A stretch of DNA of 64,000 nucleotides from Catellatospora methionotrophica (GCF_011297335.1 NZ_JAAOTJ010000002.1:720774-784773), one strand, 5' to 3'. Counted from the stretch's first letter, positions 9,801 to 18,624 are shown. Numbers and translations: made by a program. Notes: generated by a model from the letters alone, not told the origin.

Positions 9801-10131
9801 CGCGGCAGGGCAGGTCGAGCAGGCCCGGCGGGTGTGGCGGCCGTGGCTGCCGCTGCGGGAGGACTACTTCTGGCTGTTCTGGGCGACGGTACGCGGCCAG
9901 AACGCGGTGCTGCTCGGCGACCTGGACGCGGCGCGGGCCAGCTACGCGCAGCTGGGGCCGTGGTCGGGCCGGTACGCGGGGCTGGAGAACGGCTCGATCG
10001 TCGCCGGTCCTGTCGACGACGTCCTGGGGGACCTGGCGGCGCTGCTCGGCCGCCCCGGCGAGGCGGCCCGGCACCACGCGCAGGCCCGGCTGCTGGCCGA
10101 GCAGACCGGCTGCCGCGCCTGGCGGCGCTGA
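6856..10131 (+). CDS. SARP-type transcriptional regulator with BTAD, AAA ATPase and TPR-like regions
   Basis: A 1,091-aa AfsR/LuxR-like large regulator. The N-terminus is an OmpR-type winged helix (VAVLGTTRALRDG, then RQRAVLARLV and DRLIDDLWGG), followed by a bacterial transcriptional activation domain (SVDVWRFEAL to ELGVEPGPALREL, about residues 95-250). A STAND/AAA module follows, with Walker A LAGEPGAGKST and Walker B LLIVVDDVHRAD. The C-terminal half is helical and repeat-like. I start at ATG 6856 because the 71 codons upstream look non-coding. Such proteins activate secondary-metabolite or developmental genes. The target is unknown; the nearest candidates are neighbours on either side. 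Confidence 0.88.
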   Translation: MVRVAVLGTTRALRDGPAVDIGGPRQRAVLARLVAAGGQVVATDRLIDDLWGGEPPPKALAALQVYVSHLRRALEPGRPARSPATILISAAPGYALRLPVESVDVWRFEALTADAAACLADDPGRALGLLDAALSAWDGTAFEEFADEDWAAAEARRLEQTRLDAVEQRAVAAIALGQPARVVAELDGHVRAHPLREQAVHALATALYQVGRQADALAVLRTARDRLDDELGVEPGPALRELEVDVLRQAPHLRPVPARAASAGPVAASAAPPLPEPADADGPLGRDREYAQIAAAAEQALRSGPQIVWLAGEPGAGKSTLADHASRRLAASGWHTAWARCPEVDGAPPAWAWGQALRTLLAAVPAADPQRLAPLVEGDGTGDGGQFRMVQAVSDYLRTVAADAPLLIVVDDVHRADGETLQLLRHVANTLADRPLLLLAAYRPAEATDELTTTRAVLAHVAATDLTVSGLGADAVAQLLARHGARVDADTAHRVWERTSGNPLFVTQTARLIAAEGAAAADDAVPAGIRHVLHRRLARLPATAQTVLRHAAVLGRDVDVDVLLAMDATDDDTVLDGLEGGVLAGLLVEPSAGRVRFAHALLRDTLYTETPLLRRGRLHGRALQAMRRLRPHDTAALGRHALAAAGPGGSADVIRFAVPAARQAAHLFAPREAARLWAGIRAVLDQGGDPSLDADRLDVLCGLASALGNAGDVLGARAVRQDAVDTAARLGGPDRMRRALTSMDAPVTWTIRQDRRVDTDLVATIEQALADDRLLPAERSALLSTLVFEVEGDDNERARIAGQEALELAETVGDPHLLCLALNACYFVALVPDRQWQVPEVGERLLAVSTQAGLLNFQTQAHHVLYGARLCRHDFAAARAHVQAAIASATTGQLGLTLAVMSLFEAVQALWNGDFAAAERQYTEIAQQMERGGAPNAVAIGVLGRFAVRLGAGRVEQSAAEFAPFHETVPEQTHDLYARSLLAAGQVEQARRVWRPWLPLREDYFWLFWATVRGQNAVLLGDLDAARASYAQLGPWSGRYAGLENGSIVAGPVDDVLGDLAALLGRPGEAARHHAQARLLAEQTGCRAWRR

Positions 10132-10149
10132 CGCGGCAGCCGGGCCCGG

Positions 10150-10797
10150 TCACCCGAACAGCAGCCGCTGGCGGCGCTGGAACCCGGGGCGCAGCAGGCG
10201 CAGCATGAGCCGCAGCACCGGCCCGGCGGCGGTCAGCAGCGGCGCGAGCTCCTCAGGGCGGGCGTAGTGCTCGATGCGGGGGACCTCGAACCGCAACGCG
10301 CCGCCCTTACGAACGGCGCGTTCGACGGTCAGCCAGTCCGCTACCGACACATACCGGGCGATCACCGGGAAGAGCAGCCGTTCCTCCTCCTCGATGTGCT
10401 CGTCGAGCAGGTCCCGCAGCGTGGCGAGCAGCCGCGCCAGGTCCGTGAACGCGGCCGGGTCGCCCGGGCCCGCGACGGCTGCCAGCAGGGCGGTGCGTGC
10501 CTGGTCGAGCAGCGGGTCCAGGCTGGCGTGGTCGTCGGACAGCTCGTCGAGGTCGACCTGCGCGCCGGCGGAGCGGGCCAGGACCGGCCACAGCACCTGG
10601 TCTTCCATGGCGTGGTGGTGGTGGATCCCGGCCAGCAGTGGCAGGACGTAGTCGCGCAGGGCGGCGGCGCGCTCGGGCGGGCACGGCTGGCTGCCGTCGG
10701 CGAACGCGGCGGTCAGCGCGGCGAGCCGGCGCAGGTCGCCGCGCATGGCCCGGTGGTTGATGGTGAAGCCGGTCAGGTCAGGTCGGGTGACGGTCAT
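10150..10797 (-). CDS. Hemerythrin-like HHE cation-binding protein
   Basis: A 215-aa four-helix-bundle protein with the iron-ligand pattern of hemerythrin domains: INHRAMRGDL near the N-terminus, IHHHHAMEDQVLWP, SDDHASLDPLL and DEHIEEEERLLFP. These bind a di-iron centre for O2, NO or redox sensing. A C-terminal basic tail (LRPGFQRRQRLLFG) follows. ATG at 10797 is the only sensible start. It is convergent with the SARP gene with only 18 bases between them, so read-through may be mutual. Confidence 0.87.
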   Translation of the reverse strand: MTVTRPDLTGFTINHRAMRGDLRRLAALTAAFADGSQPCPPERAAALRDYVLPLLAGIHHHHAMEDQVLWPVLARSAGAQVDLDELSDDHASLDPLLDQARTALLAAVAGPGDPAAFTDLARLLATLRDLLDEHIEEEERLLFPVIARYVSVADWLTVERAVRKGGALRFEVPRIEHYARPEELAPLLTAAGPVLRLMLRLLRPGFQRRQRLLFG

Positions 10798-10844
10798 GGC
10801 CGCGACGCTGCCAGCACGGGCTTGGCCGGCACTTAACAGCGGCT

Positions 10845-10878
10845 TGGCGCCCGCGGCCGGTAGTGGCCGCGGGCGCCA
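10845..10878 (-). terminator. Strong hairpin, likely terminator of the 1,055-aa secreted-protein gene
   Basis: A perfect 14-bp inverted repeat (arms 10845-10858 and 10865-10878) encloses a 6-base loop. It begins 10 bases beyond the stop codon of the minus-strand gene. It has no clear U-tract, as is common in actinobacteria. Confidence 0.7.
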
Positions 10879-10887
10879 GGCCGTGGT

Positions 10888-13800
10888 TCAGGACGCGGCG
10901 TTGACCGTACGGTGGGTCAGGGCCAGCGCCGCCACGAGGTCACTGACCTGCGGCAGTGTCTCGGTGTAGGTCCCGGCGGCCAGCCGCTGGGAGTGCACCT
11001 CGAACAGCCCGGCCAGTTCGGTGGCCCGCTCCTTGGCGACCGCGTGAATGCAGTTGCCCAGGTACTCGTTCGGCGAGCCGGGGCTGTCGGCACCCGAACA
11101 CGCCGGGGAGAAGATCGGCGGCTGACCGGCCCTGGGATCCATCGCGGCGACCGCGTCCGGGCACGGGTCACCCGGCCGCGACTGCGTGCACGGCGCGTAG
11201 TTGCCCACCGCGATGTCGTAGGCCCGCCCGATGTGGGTCGGCGGCAGCTCGCCGCCGATCGGGGCACCCGCGTAGCGGTAGTTGCTGGGCAGCTGGTTGG
11301 TGCCGTAGAGCAGGCCGGACAACTGCGCGTCGGTCTCTGCCGCGACGGCGAAACCCAGCCTCGTGTACGCCTGCAGCAGCCGCACCGCCTCGGTGACCTT
11401 GCGATTGTGTCCGGCCAGGGCCGAGGTCGCGTCGGCGAAGTCGGCCGCGACCCGCTGGTAGTACTCCTTCTGCTTGCCCCACAGCTGCCGGTTCACCTTG
11501 GACCGGGCCGCCTCGACTGCGGCGGCACTGTCACCGGAGCGGGCCGCCCCGGCTTCGAACGCCGCCTTGTGCTTGACCGCCCAGCCGTCGCGGACCACGT
11601 CGGCGGTCTCCAGGCAGTAGCCGGTCGGCAGCGGGGTACGCGTCGTCCAGGAGCAGATGATGCCTGCCGGGTTCGTGTCGGTCCAGCTGCGCACCTCGAC
11701 CGGCTGCCCGCCGGGGAACTGCGCCCGCAGCCGCGCGGTGGTCCGCAGGTCGGCGTACGTCTGCTCGTAGCGCGGCGTGGTCACCTCCCGCACGTTGACC
11801 AGCTCGGCCTCGTAGCAGACGGAGTAGGCGGGTGCGAACCCCGCGGGCATCGTGGCGGCGAGCTGGTACACGTTGGGCAGATCGGCCGTGGCGACGTTGA
11901 CCGGTGCGGCCAGGCTCGACGGCAGCGAACTGTACGGGCTCGGGTCGCACCGTGACATCGTCGTCACAGCCGGTGCCCGGACCGTCGGCGGGAGCTGGTC
12001 GGGCCCGTACCACGGATTGAAGTTGTTCTGCGTGACCTGCTCGCGGATCTGCCGCAGCCGGTCGGACTGGGCCTGCACCGCCGCCCGGTAGTTGTCGACC
12101 AGGCCGGTGAACAGGGCGTTGGTGTGCCCGCCGGTGCCCGGCCGGCTGAACCGGGCCGCCGCGGCCAGGATGTTCTGGCCCGTCTGCCGGGTCTCGGCCA
12201 GGTGCCCGCCCGCCGGCGGGGTGCCCGGCGGCGGGGTCGGGGCCTTGGCCATCGCGGGGTTCTGCATCGACAGGGTGGTCAGCGCCTGCGCGCCCAGCGC
12301 CCACACCCCCACGTTGGCGATACCGCTCTGGGCGGGAAAGGACGGATCCCAGGTGCGGGCCAGATACGACAGGTAGCTGATCGAGCCGTACGGGCCGTAC
12401 TCGTCCAGCGCCGCCGACGCGGTGACCGGCTGGCCCGACCCCCACATCGCCGGGGTGACCACGAACGGCTCCCGTGAGCTGGACCAGTTCGCGGTGGTCG
12501 TGAAGTGGCCCTCGGCGCCGTTGAACTCCGGCCGGGTCAGGTCGTCGCCGGTGCGCTGGGTGTAGTTGAGGTACTCCTTCATGTCGGCGACGGTGTCGGC
12601 CAGCGCGACGGTGCCCAGGCTCTGCCGGATCGACGCGCCCAGCAGGTCGACCTTCGTGTCGATCACGGTCAGCTGGGCCTTGACGACCTCGATCTGGTAC
12701 TTCATCGTCTCGATCTCGTCGGTCATCTTCACCAGCACCGACATGATGTCGTCATACATGAACGACAGCATCGCCTCGACCCGGTCGAACCGGTCGTGCA
12801 TCTCCATCCGCAGCCCGTCGACCTGCTCGCGCAGCCGGCCGATCTCCTGCAGGATCAGCTGGTTCTCGGTCGGCCCGGAGTCGGTGAACAGCGGCAGCAA
12901 CTGCATGACCGCACCCAGGATGTTGCCGGTCAGCACCACCGTCGACAGCGATCCGAGGGCGGCCATGCCCAGGCCGGCGACCGTCGGCAGGTAGTTGTTG
13001 ATCGACGTGGCGATCGACACCGCTGCGCTGCCGATCGTGGCGACGTCGCGCCCGCCCTTGGCGTCGGTGAATCCGATCAGCGTCGACAGGATGTACACCG
13101 CCGACCCGGCGGCGTCGATCGCGACCTGACGGTCGGCCGCGTACGCCAACTCCTGGGTGTAGCGCTGCGGGGTCGGCTTCGGACCGGGCCCCACCGGGAA
13201 CTGCAGGTTGGCCTGCACCAGCAGCTCGCGGATGTCCTCGCTCTGCTCGGCGAGCCTGGCCAGCGCGTCGTTGACCTGCGCCCGCGCCTCCTGCAGGAAC
13301 GCCTGCTGGTTGTCGACCTTCTCCATGATCGTATGCACGTCGACGAACGTGGACAGCAGCGGATCAGCCAGCAGCTGCTCGACGGTGGCCCGGGAGCTGA
13401 TCGACACCTGCGCGCCGATCACCCCGTCCCACGCCGCGGCCAGGTCCGCGTCGCCGTCGGCGGTGCGCACCAGATCACCCCATGCCAGCTCCTGGACCTC
13501 GTTGTACTTCGACATCCACAGGAAGTTCTGATGGGCGGTGGTGACCTCGTCGTTGATCCGGGCGGTGTCCAGGATCGACGAACCGACGGTCGCCTCCGAC
13601 AGCACCTTCATCATCGGCGTGGCCATCGACACCCAGGGGATGCCCGACGCCGCGTCCAGCGTCTTGAGCCAGATCCCGTAGTAGGTGCGGCTCGACGACT
13701 CGCTGATCCCGGCGGCGTCGATCTTCTGCCTGGTCAGCACCAGATGGGTGGTGATGTCCTGGCGGCTGGCGGTCGGGTTCGCGCGCCGCCAGTCCAGCAC

Positions 13801-14055
13801 CTCCGCCGTCAGCACCAGGTTCTTCAACCCGGCCACGCCGCGGTTGTGGGCCCGCATGTGCCCGGAGAACAACGCCGTGTGGTACTCCTGCACCAGGTAG
13901 TCGACGGGCTCGGCGGCCCGCGCCGTGTTCGGCGTCAGCAGCACGACCGCGGCGACGGCCGCGCTCAGCAGACGGCGGGCCACGGTCGCCGTCCGGCGGC
14001 GGGGGAGTGGATGTCCGTGTCCGGGTGGACCGGACGCGGTGTTCGGGGCTGGCAT
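10888..14055 (-). CDS. Very large secreted protein of unknown function with hydrophobic segment and coiled coil
   Basis: A 1,055-aa protein that I do not recognise. The N-terminus has a twin-arginine-containing basic stretch and a hydrophobic core (LLSAAVAAVVLLTPNTARA) with an AxA cleavage site near residue 47, so it is exported. The region to about residue 330 is mostly helical. It is followed by a glycine/alanine-rich hydrophobic segment (VAGLGMAALGSLSTVVLTGN to MQLLPLF) and then a roughly 90-residue heptad-patterned helix (ILQEIGRLREQVDGLRMEM onwards). The C-terminal half has scattered cysteines. Hydrophobic segment plus long amphipathic helix is reminiscent of helical pore-forming toxins, but this is only a layout resemblance. 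It is divergent from another secreted-protein gene. Confidence 0.75.
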   Translation of the reverse strand: MPAPNTASGPPGHGHPLPRRRTATVARRLLSAAVAAVVLLTPNTARAAEPVDYLVQEYHTALFSGHMRAHNRGVAGLKNLVLTAEVLDWRRANPTASRQDITTHLVLTRQKIDAAGISESSSRTYYGIWLKTLDAASGIPWVSMATPMMKVLSEATVGSSILDTARINDEVTTAHQNFLWMSKYNEVQELAWGDLVRTADGDADLAAAWDGVIGAQVSISSRATVEQLLADPLLSTFVDVHTIMEKVDNQQAFLQEARAQVNDALARLAEQSEDIRELLVQANLQFPVGPGPKPTPQRYTQELAYAADRQVAIDAAGSAVYILSTLIGFTDAKGGRDVATIGSAAVSIATSINNYLPTVAGLGMAALGSLSTVVLTGNILGAVMQLLPLFTDSGPTENQLILQEIGRLREQVDGLRMEMHDRFDRVEAMLSFMYDDIMSVLVKMTDEIETMKYQIEVVKAQLTVIDTKVDLLGASIRQSLGTVALADTVADMKEYLNYTQRTGDDLTRPEFNGAEGHFTTTANWSSSREPFVVTPAMWGSGQPVTASAALDEYGPYGSISYLSYLARTWDPSFPAQSGIANVGVWALGAQALTTLSMQNPAMAKAPTPPPGTPPAGGHLAETRQTGQNILAAAARFSRPGTGGHTNALFTGLVDNYRAAVQAQSDRLRQIREQVTQNNFNPWYGPDQLPPTVRAPAVTTMSRCDPSPYSSLPSSLAAPVNVATADLPNVYQLAATMPAGFAPAYSVCYEAELVNVREVTTPRYEQTYADLRTTARLRAQFPGGQPVEVRSWTDTNPAGIICSWTTRTPLPTGYCLETADVVRDGWAVKHKAAFEAGAARSGDSAAAVEAARSKVNRQLWGKQKEYYQRVAADFADATSALAGHNRKVTEAVRLLQAYTRLGFAVAAETDAQLSGLLYGTNQLPSNYRYAGAPIGGELPPTHIGRAYDIAVGNYAPCTQSRPGDPCPDAVAAMDPRAGQPPIFSPACSGADSPGSPNEYLGNCIHAVAKERATELAGLFEVHSQRLAAGTYTETLPQVSDLVAALALTHRTVNAAS

Positions 14056-14192
14056 GGCGCTGCCTCTCTGCTCGGGCGCCCTGCATCTCAGGACGCCCCG
14101 GCAGCGTTCACCGCCTCACTTGGCGGTGTCTTAACGCGACGGCGGCCGCGCACGCCAAGCCGCGCCCAAGTGGCCGTTGCTGTGCTGTGGGC

Positions 14193-15062
14193 ATGAGAAG
14201 ACTCCTCGCCGCCGGTATCGCGCTCACCGTCAGCGCCGGCCTGATGGCCGCCGTGGGCGGCACCGCGCTCGCCCGGCCCAACTGCGACGTCCCTGTTCCG
14301 CCCCCAGCCTGCGACGACAGCCCCACCGAGCCGCCACCGCCGCCGGTCGGCACCGACAAGTACCCGATGGGGTGGCTGGAGTCCTGGCAGTACCTCGGCG
14401 GGGCGGTCCGGGTCACCGGCTGGGCCAGCGACCCCAACGGCGGGCCGGTGCAGATCTCGGTCATCGCCGACGCCCCGTCGGTGGGAACCCGCCCGGCGAA
14501 CCTGTGGCACGCGGGCCGTGGCGCGTACGTCGGCTTCGACATCACCGTTCCCACCTCGGCACTGGCCGGCCTGCACGGGTTCTGCGTCACCGCCAACAAC
14601 GTGCCCGACGGCTCCCAGCCGGTGCCCGAGGTCGCCCCGCTGTCCTGCCCGCAGTACCGCGTCGAACCGGCCGCGCCCAGCGGGCTGATCCTGACCCCCG
14701 GCTACCACGAGGGCAAACGCACCCTGGACGTCACGTTCACCGACAACTCCGTACGCGAGGCTGACTACCGCATCGAGCTGAGCTGGCTGCAGACCACCCC
14801 GGACGACACCCCGACCGACCCGGGCCTGCCGACCACCCCGCCCGGTGGGCCGTCGCTGCCGATCCCGCAGCCCACCTACGGTGCGCCGATCCCGACGACC
14901 GAGGTCGGCGTGGCCCGCGCGGTCATCTACGGCACCACGGGAACGGGCCAGCGCACCTGGCACTTCACCCACATGCCGCAGGCGTTCGTGCACGTGGTCG
15001 TCGTCTCCCACGAGGCCGGCCTGACCTCGGCCGCGCTGAGCGGCGGGGTGTCCACGCGCTGA
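14193..15062 (+). CDS. Secreted protein with proline-rich linker and beta-rich domains, unknown function
   Basis: A 289-aa exported protein. The signal peptide is MRRLLAAGIALTVSAGLM followed by an ALA-R cleavage site, then a short cysteine-bearing, proline-rich linker (PPPPPVG). A domain starting GWLESWQYLGGAVRVTGWAS and running to FCVTANNVPDGS resembles the small beta domains repeated in actinobacterial surface proteins. A fibronectin-III-like part (RTLDVTFTDNSVREADYRIEL) follows with a proline-rich insertion. ATG at 14193 is chosen because it begins the signal peptide. It is divergent from the 1,055-aa secreted protein, which suggests shared control of the intervening 137 bases. Confidence 0.72.
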   Translation: MRRLLAAGIALTVSAGLMAAVGGTALARPNCDVPVPPPACDDSPTEPPPPPVGTDKYPMGWLESWQYLGGAVRVTGWASDPNGGPVQISVIADAPSVGTRPANLWHAGRGAYVGFDITVPTSALAGLHGFCVTANNVPDGSQPVPEVAPLSCPQYRVEPAAPSGLILTPGYHEGKRTLDVTFTDNSVREADYRIELSWLQTTPDDTPTDPGLPTTPPGGPSLPIPQPTYGAPIPTTEVGVARAVIYGTTGTGQRTWHFTHMPQAFVHVVVVSHEAGLTSAALSGGVSTR

Positions 15063-15070
15063 CCGGACCA

Positions 15071-15108
15071 CAGTCGCCGGCCGGTGCCGCCGCACCGGCC
15101 GGCGACTG
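15071..15108 (+). terminator. Intrinsic-type hairpin after the secreted-protein gene
   Basis: A perfect 17-bp inverted repeat (15071-15087 with 15092-15108) with a 4-base loop lies 9 bases after the preceding stop. It is very stable and probably terminates transcription. Confidence 0.75.
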
Positions 15109-15178
15109 CCGGACCAGCCGAGGAGATGCGCGACGGGCGGTCACCAAGGGTGTCCGGTGGGCGTGGCACACTCGTCGC

Positions 15179-15658
15179 GTGAACTCAGGACCGGAATCGT
15201 CGGCTCCGTACTTCAGGATGGGCGGGGTCCGGCTGTACCTTCCGGACGAGGAGTTCGGCCGACGGCTGGGCGCGGGCACGGCCGAGATCTCGGCATACAT
15301 CCAAACCCTCGCCTGGGTCGGTGGTCAGTACTTCGGTCGTCTCGGTCGCGATTTCGGCTCGCTAGGCGTCCTGGTCGCCGTAGGGATCAAGCCCGAGCGT
15401 CACGTGAAGCTCTGGTGTGAGGTGGTAGGCGGCCACATCCCGGACGACGTGTGGTCGCCCTTCGTGGAACTGCTGGACGGGGCGGGTGCTGATGTCCGTC
15501 CGCAGGTCTCGGCGCCGGTGGCGTTTGCCATCGAGGGCATCCTCGGAAACGGCCCGGCATCCTTCCCCGATCTTCCAGCCGCCTGGATTGCCGCAGTTCA
15601 GGAACACGGCCAGAGCGTCCCGGTGTTCGATCACCTTTTCGAGATCGTGTTTCCCTGA
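15179..15658 (+). CDS. Hypothetical protein
   Basis: A 159-aa soluble protein with no motif I can name. It opens with PYFRMGGVRLYLPDEEFGRR, has a central GRLGRDFGSLGVLVAVGIKP block and ends DHLFEIVFP. Composition and codon use look genuine, with strong third-position GC. The start is GTG at 15179. No signal peptide or membrane helix is seen. It stands between two hairpin-terminated units and upstream of a ketosynthase gene with a 118-base gap, so it need not be co-transcribed. Confidence 0.6.
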   Translation: MNSGPESSAPYFRMGGVRLYLPDEEFGRRLGAGTAEISAYIQTLAWVGGQYFGRLGRDFGSLGVLVAVGIKPERHVKLWCEVVGGHIPDDVWSPFVELLDGAGADVRPQVSAPVAFAIEGILGNGPASFPDLPAAWIAAVQEHGQSVPVFDHLFEIVFP

Positions 15659-15776
15659 CGCGGTGAGGCGCGCGTCTTCGACCCGATCGACGCCCGGCAC
15701 GCGGTGACCCGCCGGAACATCGGAGGAACTTTCGCGTATCGTAAGCGGCCCTCACCGCGAACCAGGAGCCGCAACG

Positions 15777-16835
15777 ATGCCATCCCAGACGCCGACGGAG
15801 ACGATCCCGAACGAGCCGGCCCCGACACCGGCCGCGATCGCCGTTGCGGGCCGGTCGCCATACGCCCAGATCCTCGGCCTCGGCGCGTACCGGCCCCGCC
15901 GTGTCGTCACCAACGACGAGCTGTGCACCTGGGTCGACACGTCCGACGAGTGGATCAGGGCCCGCACCGGGATCACGCAGCGCCGCTGGGCCGAGCCGGA
16001 CGAGACCCTGGCCGCCATGTCCGTCCAGGCGGCCACCGCGGCGCTGGCCGACGCCGGGATCACCGCCGCTGACATCGGCTGCGTGGTGATGGCCACCGTG
16101 ACACACCTGGAGCAGACACCGTCGATCGCCGCCCTGATCGCCCACCAGCTCGGCGCCGTCAACGCCGCGGCGTTCGACATCTCCGCCGGGTGCGCCGGCT
16201 TCTGCCACGCGGTGGCGCTCGGCCGCGACATGGTCCAGGGCGGTAGCGCCGGCCACGTGCTGGTCATCGGTGCGGAGAAGATCTCGGACTTCATCGACCG
16301 GCAGGACCGGACGACGGCATTCATCTTCGGCGACGGCGCCGGTGCTGTAGTGATCGGCCCGGCGTCGCGACCGGGCATCGGCCCGGTCGTGTGGGGCGCG
16401 GACGGCAGCCAGTACACCGTGATCGGCCAGACCCGCGACTGGAAGACCTTCATGGACGACCCCACCGGCCCGCGGCCGTTCATCCAGATGTCCGGCCAGC
16501 AGGTGTTCCGCTGGGCCTCCTACGAGATGGTGCCCGTGGCGAACAAGGCGCTGCAGGCCGCCGGCATCACCGTGGACCAGCTCGACGCCTTCATCCCGCA
16601 CCAGGCCAACATGCGGATCATCGACGCGATGGTCAAGGCGCTGAAGCTCCCCGACAGCCTGCCGGTGGCACGGGACATCGCCGAGATGGGCAACACCTCG
16701 GCCGCCTCGGTGCCGCTGGCGATGGAGCGGATGCGGCGCGACGGTGCGGTGCCGGCAGGCGGGACGGCGCTGCTCGTGGGCTTCGGCGCGGGCCTGTCCT
16801 ACGCCGCCCAGGTCGTGCGGCTGCCCTGGTCCTGA
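15777..16835 (+). CDS. Beta-ketoacyl-ACP synthase III (FabH-like)
   Basis: A 352-aa thiolase-fold enzyme that condenses an acyl-CoA starter with malonyl-ACP. The triad is complete: Cys139 in SAGCAGFCHAV, His in FIPHQANMRIID and Asn in EMGNTSAASVPLAM. The N-terminal DTSDEWIRARTGITQRRW is also FabH-like. It carries about 30 extra residues of Ala/Pro-rich N-terminus compared with housekeeping FabH. No acyl-carrier protein or FabD/FabF is adjacent, so it is probably a supplementary or secondary-metabolism starter enzyme. It converges on the TPR gene with a 62-base gap. Confidence 0.9.
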   Translation: MPSQTPTETIPNEPAPTPAAIAVAGRSPYAQILGLGAYRPRRVVTNDELCTWVDTSDEWIRARTGITQRRWAEPDETLAAMSVQAATAALADAGITAADIGCVVMATVTHLEQTPSIAALIAHQLGAVNAAAFDISAGCAGFCHAVALGRDMVQGGSAGHVLVIGAEKISDFIDRQDRTTAFIFGDGAGAVVIGPASRPGIGPVVWGADGSQYTVIGQTRDWKTFMDDPTGPRPFIQMSGQQVFRWASYEMVPVANKALQAAGITVDQLDAFIPHQANMRIIDAMVKALKLPDSLPVARDIAEMGNTSAASVPLAMERMRRDGAVPAGGTALLVGFGAGLSYAAQVVRLPWS

Positions 16836-16897
16836 CGGTCCTGCACGGATCGGCAGCTCCCGGCCCGCGACCCGGTGCGAAGACAGCGCGTCTCGTC

Positions 16898-18604
16898 CTA
16901 CCGTCTGGCTGCTGCCCGGCGGCAGCGGGTCAGCTCGGCGCGAAGGTCGCGGCGCAGCGAGCGGTCCAGTTCCGGTTGCGCCAACGCGACGGTGAGGTCC
17001 TGCACCGCTTCGTCCCAGCGGCCCAGCCGGGCCAGGGCAGCGCCCCGGTTGTACAGCGGCACGGGGGCCTGCGACAGGGCGACCGCCCGGTCGAGGTCGG
17101 CCAGCGCGGCGGTCACATCGCCTTGCTCGAACCGTACGGCCGCCCGGTTGGTCCATGCCTCCACCAGCTCCGGCGCCCTGGTCACCGCCAGGGTGAGCAG
17201 TGCGTCGGCCCCGGCCAGGTCGCCGTGCTCGGAGCGGACCAGGCCCAGGGTGCACAAGAGCACCGGCTCGTCGGGCAGGACCGCCAGGCCGTCCCGTGCC
17301 TGCGCCTCGGCCCGGTCGAGAGCGCGCTGTTCGAGGTGCAGATTGACCAGTGCGACCCGCGCGTCGAGGTGTCCAGGGTCGATGGCGAGGGCGCGGCCGA
17401 AGTCCTCGGCGGCCAGGCCCGGCCGGTCCTGCTCCTGCCGGATGACGGCGCGGTTGTAGTACGCCTCCGGCAGGTGCGGGCCCAGGCGGATGGCCTCGTC
17501 GTAGTCGCGCGACGCGGCCCGGGTCCGCCCCGCCGCCCGGTGCAGCGCTGCCCGGTCGATGTAGTACTCGCTGTTGCCGGGGTCGCGTGCGACGACCCGG
17601 TCGAGGTCGGACATGGCACGCTGCCGGTCGCCCAGAGCCAGGTGCACCTGCGCCCGGTTGTGGTACAGGCGGGCCACGTCCTGAGGCCGCTCACCAGGTG
17701 CCAGCGCGCCTTCGAGGCGGCTCAGCCCGTCGTCGACCAGGCGCAGTGCACGGGCATGCTCCCCGGCCCTGCTGTCGAGCAGCGCGATGCCCTGCTCGTA
17801 GAAGACGGTCGTGACCAGCCGCTGCTTCGGATCCTCGATTCCCGCGGCCAGCGTGATCGCCTGCTCGAGCCAGTCACGGGCCCGCGACTGGTCCTGCGCG
17901 TCGGGGCGCAGGTGGCGGGCGTACAGCATCGCGGTCGAGTATGCCGCCGACATGAGGGTCCGCCGGTCATCGGTGACCATACGCGTCTGGTCGTAGAGTC
18001 GCAGCGCCTCGTCGGCGCGGTCCAGCGCGGACAGGGCCGTGGCCAGCCCGGTGGTGTACGCCCACCAGTTGCGCAGGTCGTCCTGCGGGCTCAGCAGGTC
18101 ACGGCCGCGCTGGGCCAGGCGCTGCGCGTGGTGGTAGAAACCCCGTGCCAAGCTGTCGCCCAGGGCGGTCCGGATCGCATCGGGCGCGGTGTCCATACGT
18201 GGCGGCTCGACCGTGCCGCCGTCGTCCAGGATGAGCCGCAACGGGCCGCCGTCGAGGCGGGCGGTCAGCGCGTGCAGCAGCTCGACTGTGGTCTCGTCGG
18301 CTTCGGCGGTGTGCTCGAAGCGGACCGTGGCGGGCCCGGAGAGGGTCTGTGCCCAGGCGGCGACGAACTCCGCAACACCGTACGCCAGGCAGGCGGTGCG
18401 ACGTGCGGGGTGGAACCGGATCGGCTGCTCCTGCGCCGGTGGCCGTGGGTCGAGACGAGGCGCCACCGCGAACAGCTCCACCTGATGGCGGGCTACCAGG
18501 CGAGGCCGCACTGCGGGAGCGATCCGAGCCAGGAACGCGTCGACTCCGGCATACGGGCCGCGCTCGCGGTGGCAGTCGAACGAGCCGAAGTCGCCGACGG
18601 TCAC
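16898..18604 (-). CDS. Tetratricopeptide-repeat protein with degenerate NTPase-like N-terminal part
   Basis: About 568 aa. Residues from about 280 onward are consecutive TPRs (for example AYYNRAVIRQEQDRPGLAAE and LYNRGAALARLGRWDEAV). The first 150 residues (VDAFLARIAPAVRPRLVARH and a FEHTAEADETTVELLHALT block) look like the tail of a STAND/AAA module without a P-loop; this is inference. Possible starts are GTG at 18604, 18613 or 18634. The last lies inside a perfect hairpin, so I prefer the inner one. Directly upstream on the same strand is a 27-codon ORF, suggesting a small-peptide/TPR unit in which the TPR protein could bind or sense the peptide. Confidence 0.8.
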   Translation of the reverse strand: MTVGDFGSFDCHRERGPYAGVDAFLARIAPAVRPRLVARHQVELFAVAPRLDPRPPAQEQPIRFHPARRTACLAYGVAEFVAAWAQTLSGPATVRFEHTAEADETTVELLHALTARLDGGPLRLILDDGGTVEPPRMDTAPDAIRTALGDSLARGFYHHAQRLAQRGRDLLSPQDDLRNWWAYTTGLATALSALDRADEALRLYDQTRMVTDDRRTLMSAAYSTAMLYARHLRPDAQDQSRARDWLEQAITLAAGIEDPKQRLVTTVFYEQGIALLDSRAGEHARALRLVDDGLSRLEGALAPGERPQDVARLYHNRAQVHLALGDRQRAMSDLDRVVARDPGNSEYYIDRAALHRAAGRTRAASRDYDEAIRLGPHLPEAYYNRAVIRQEQDRPGLAAEDFGRALAIDPGHLDARVALVNLHLEQRALDRAEAQARDGLAVLPDEPVLLCTLGLVRSEHGDLAGADALLTLAVTRAPELVEAWTNRAAVRFEQGDVTAALADLDRAVALSQAPVPLYNRGAALARLGRWDEAVQDLTVALAQPELDRSLRRDLRAELTRCRRAAARR

Positions 18605-18624
18605 TCCGGGCACCCGCCAAGGGG

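Noticed and set aside
7831..10077. 748-codon open frame antisense to the SARP gene, and a similar one at 8033-10153
   Set aside because: Composition is rich in Arg/Gly/Gln without motifs, and it mirrors the third-position GC of the sense gene. Typical high-GC shadow.
12505..14196. 563-codon open frame antisense to the 1,055-aa secreted protein
   Set aside because: No signal peptide, motif or ribosome site; His/Asp/Arg/Gln-rich shadow product.
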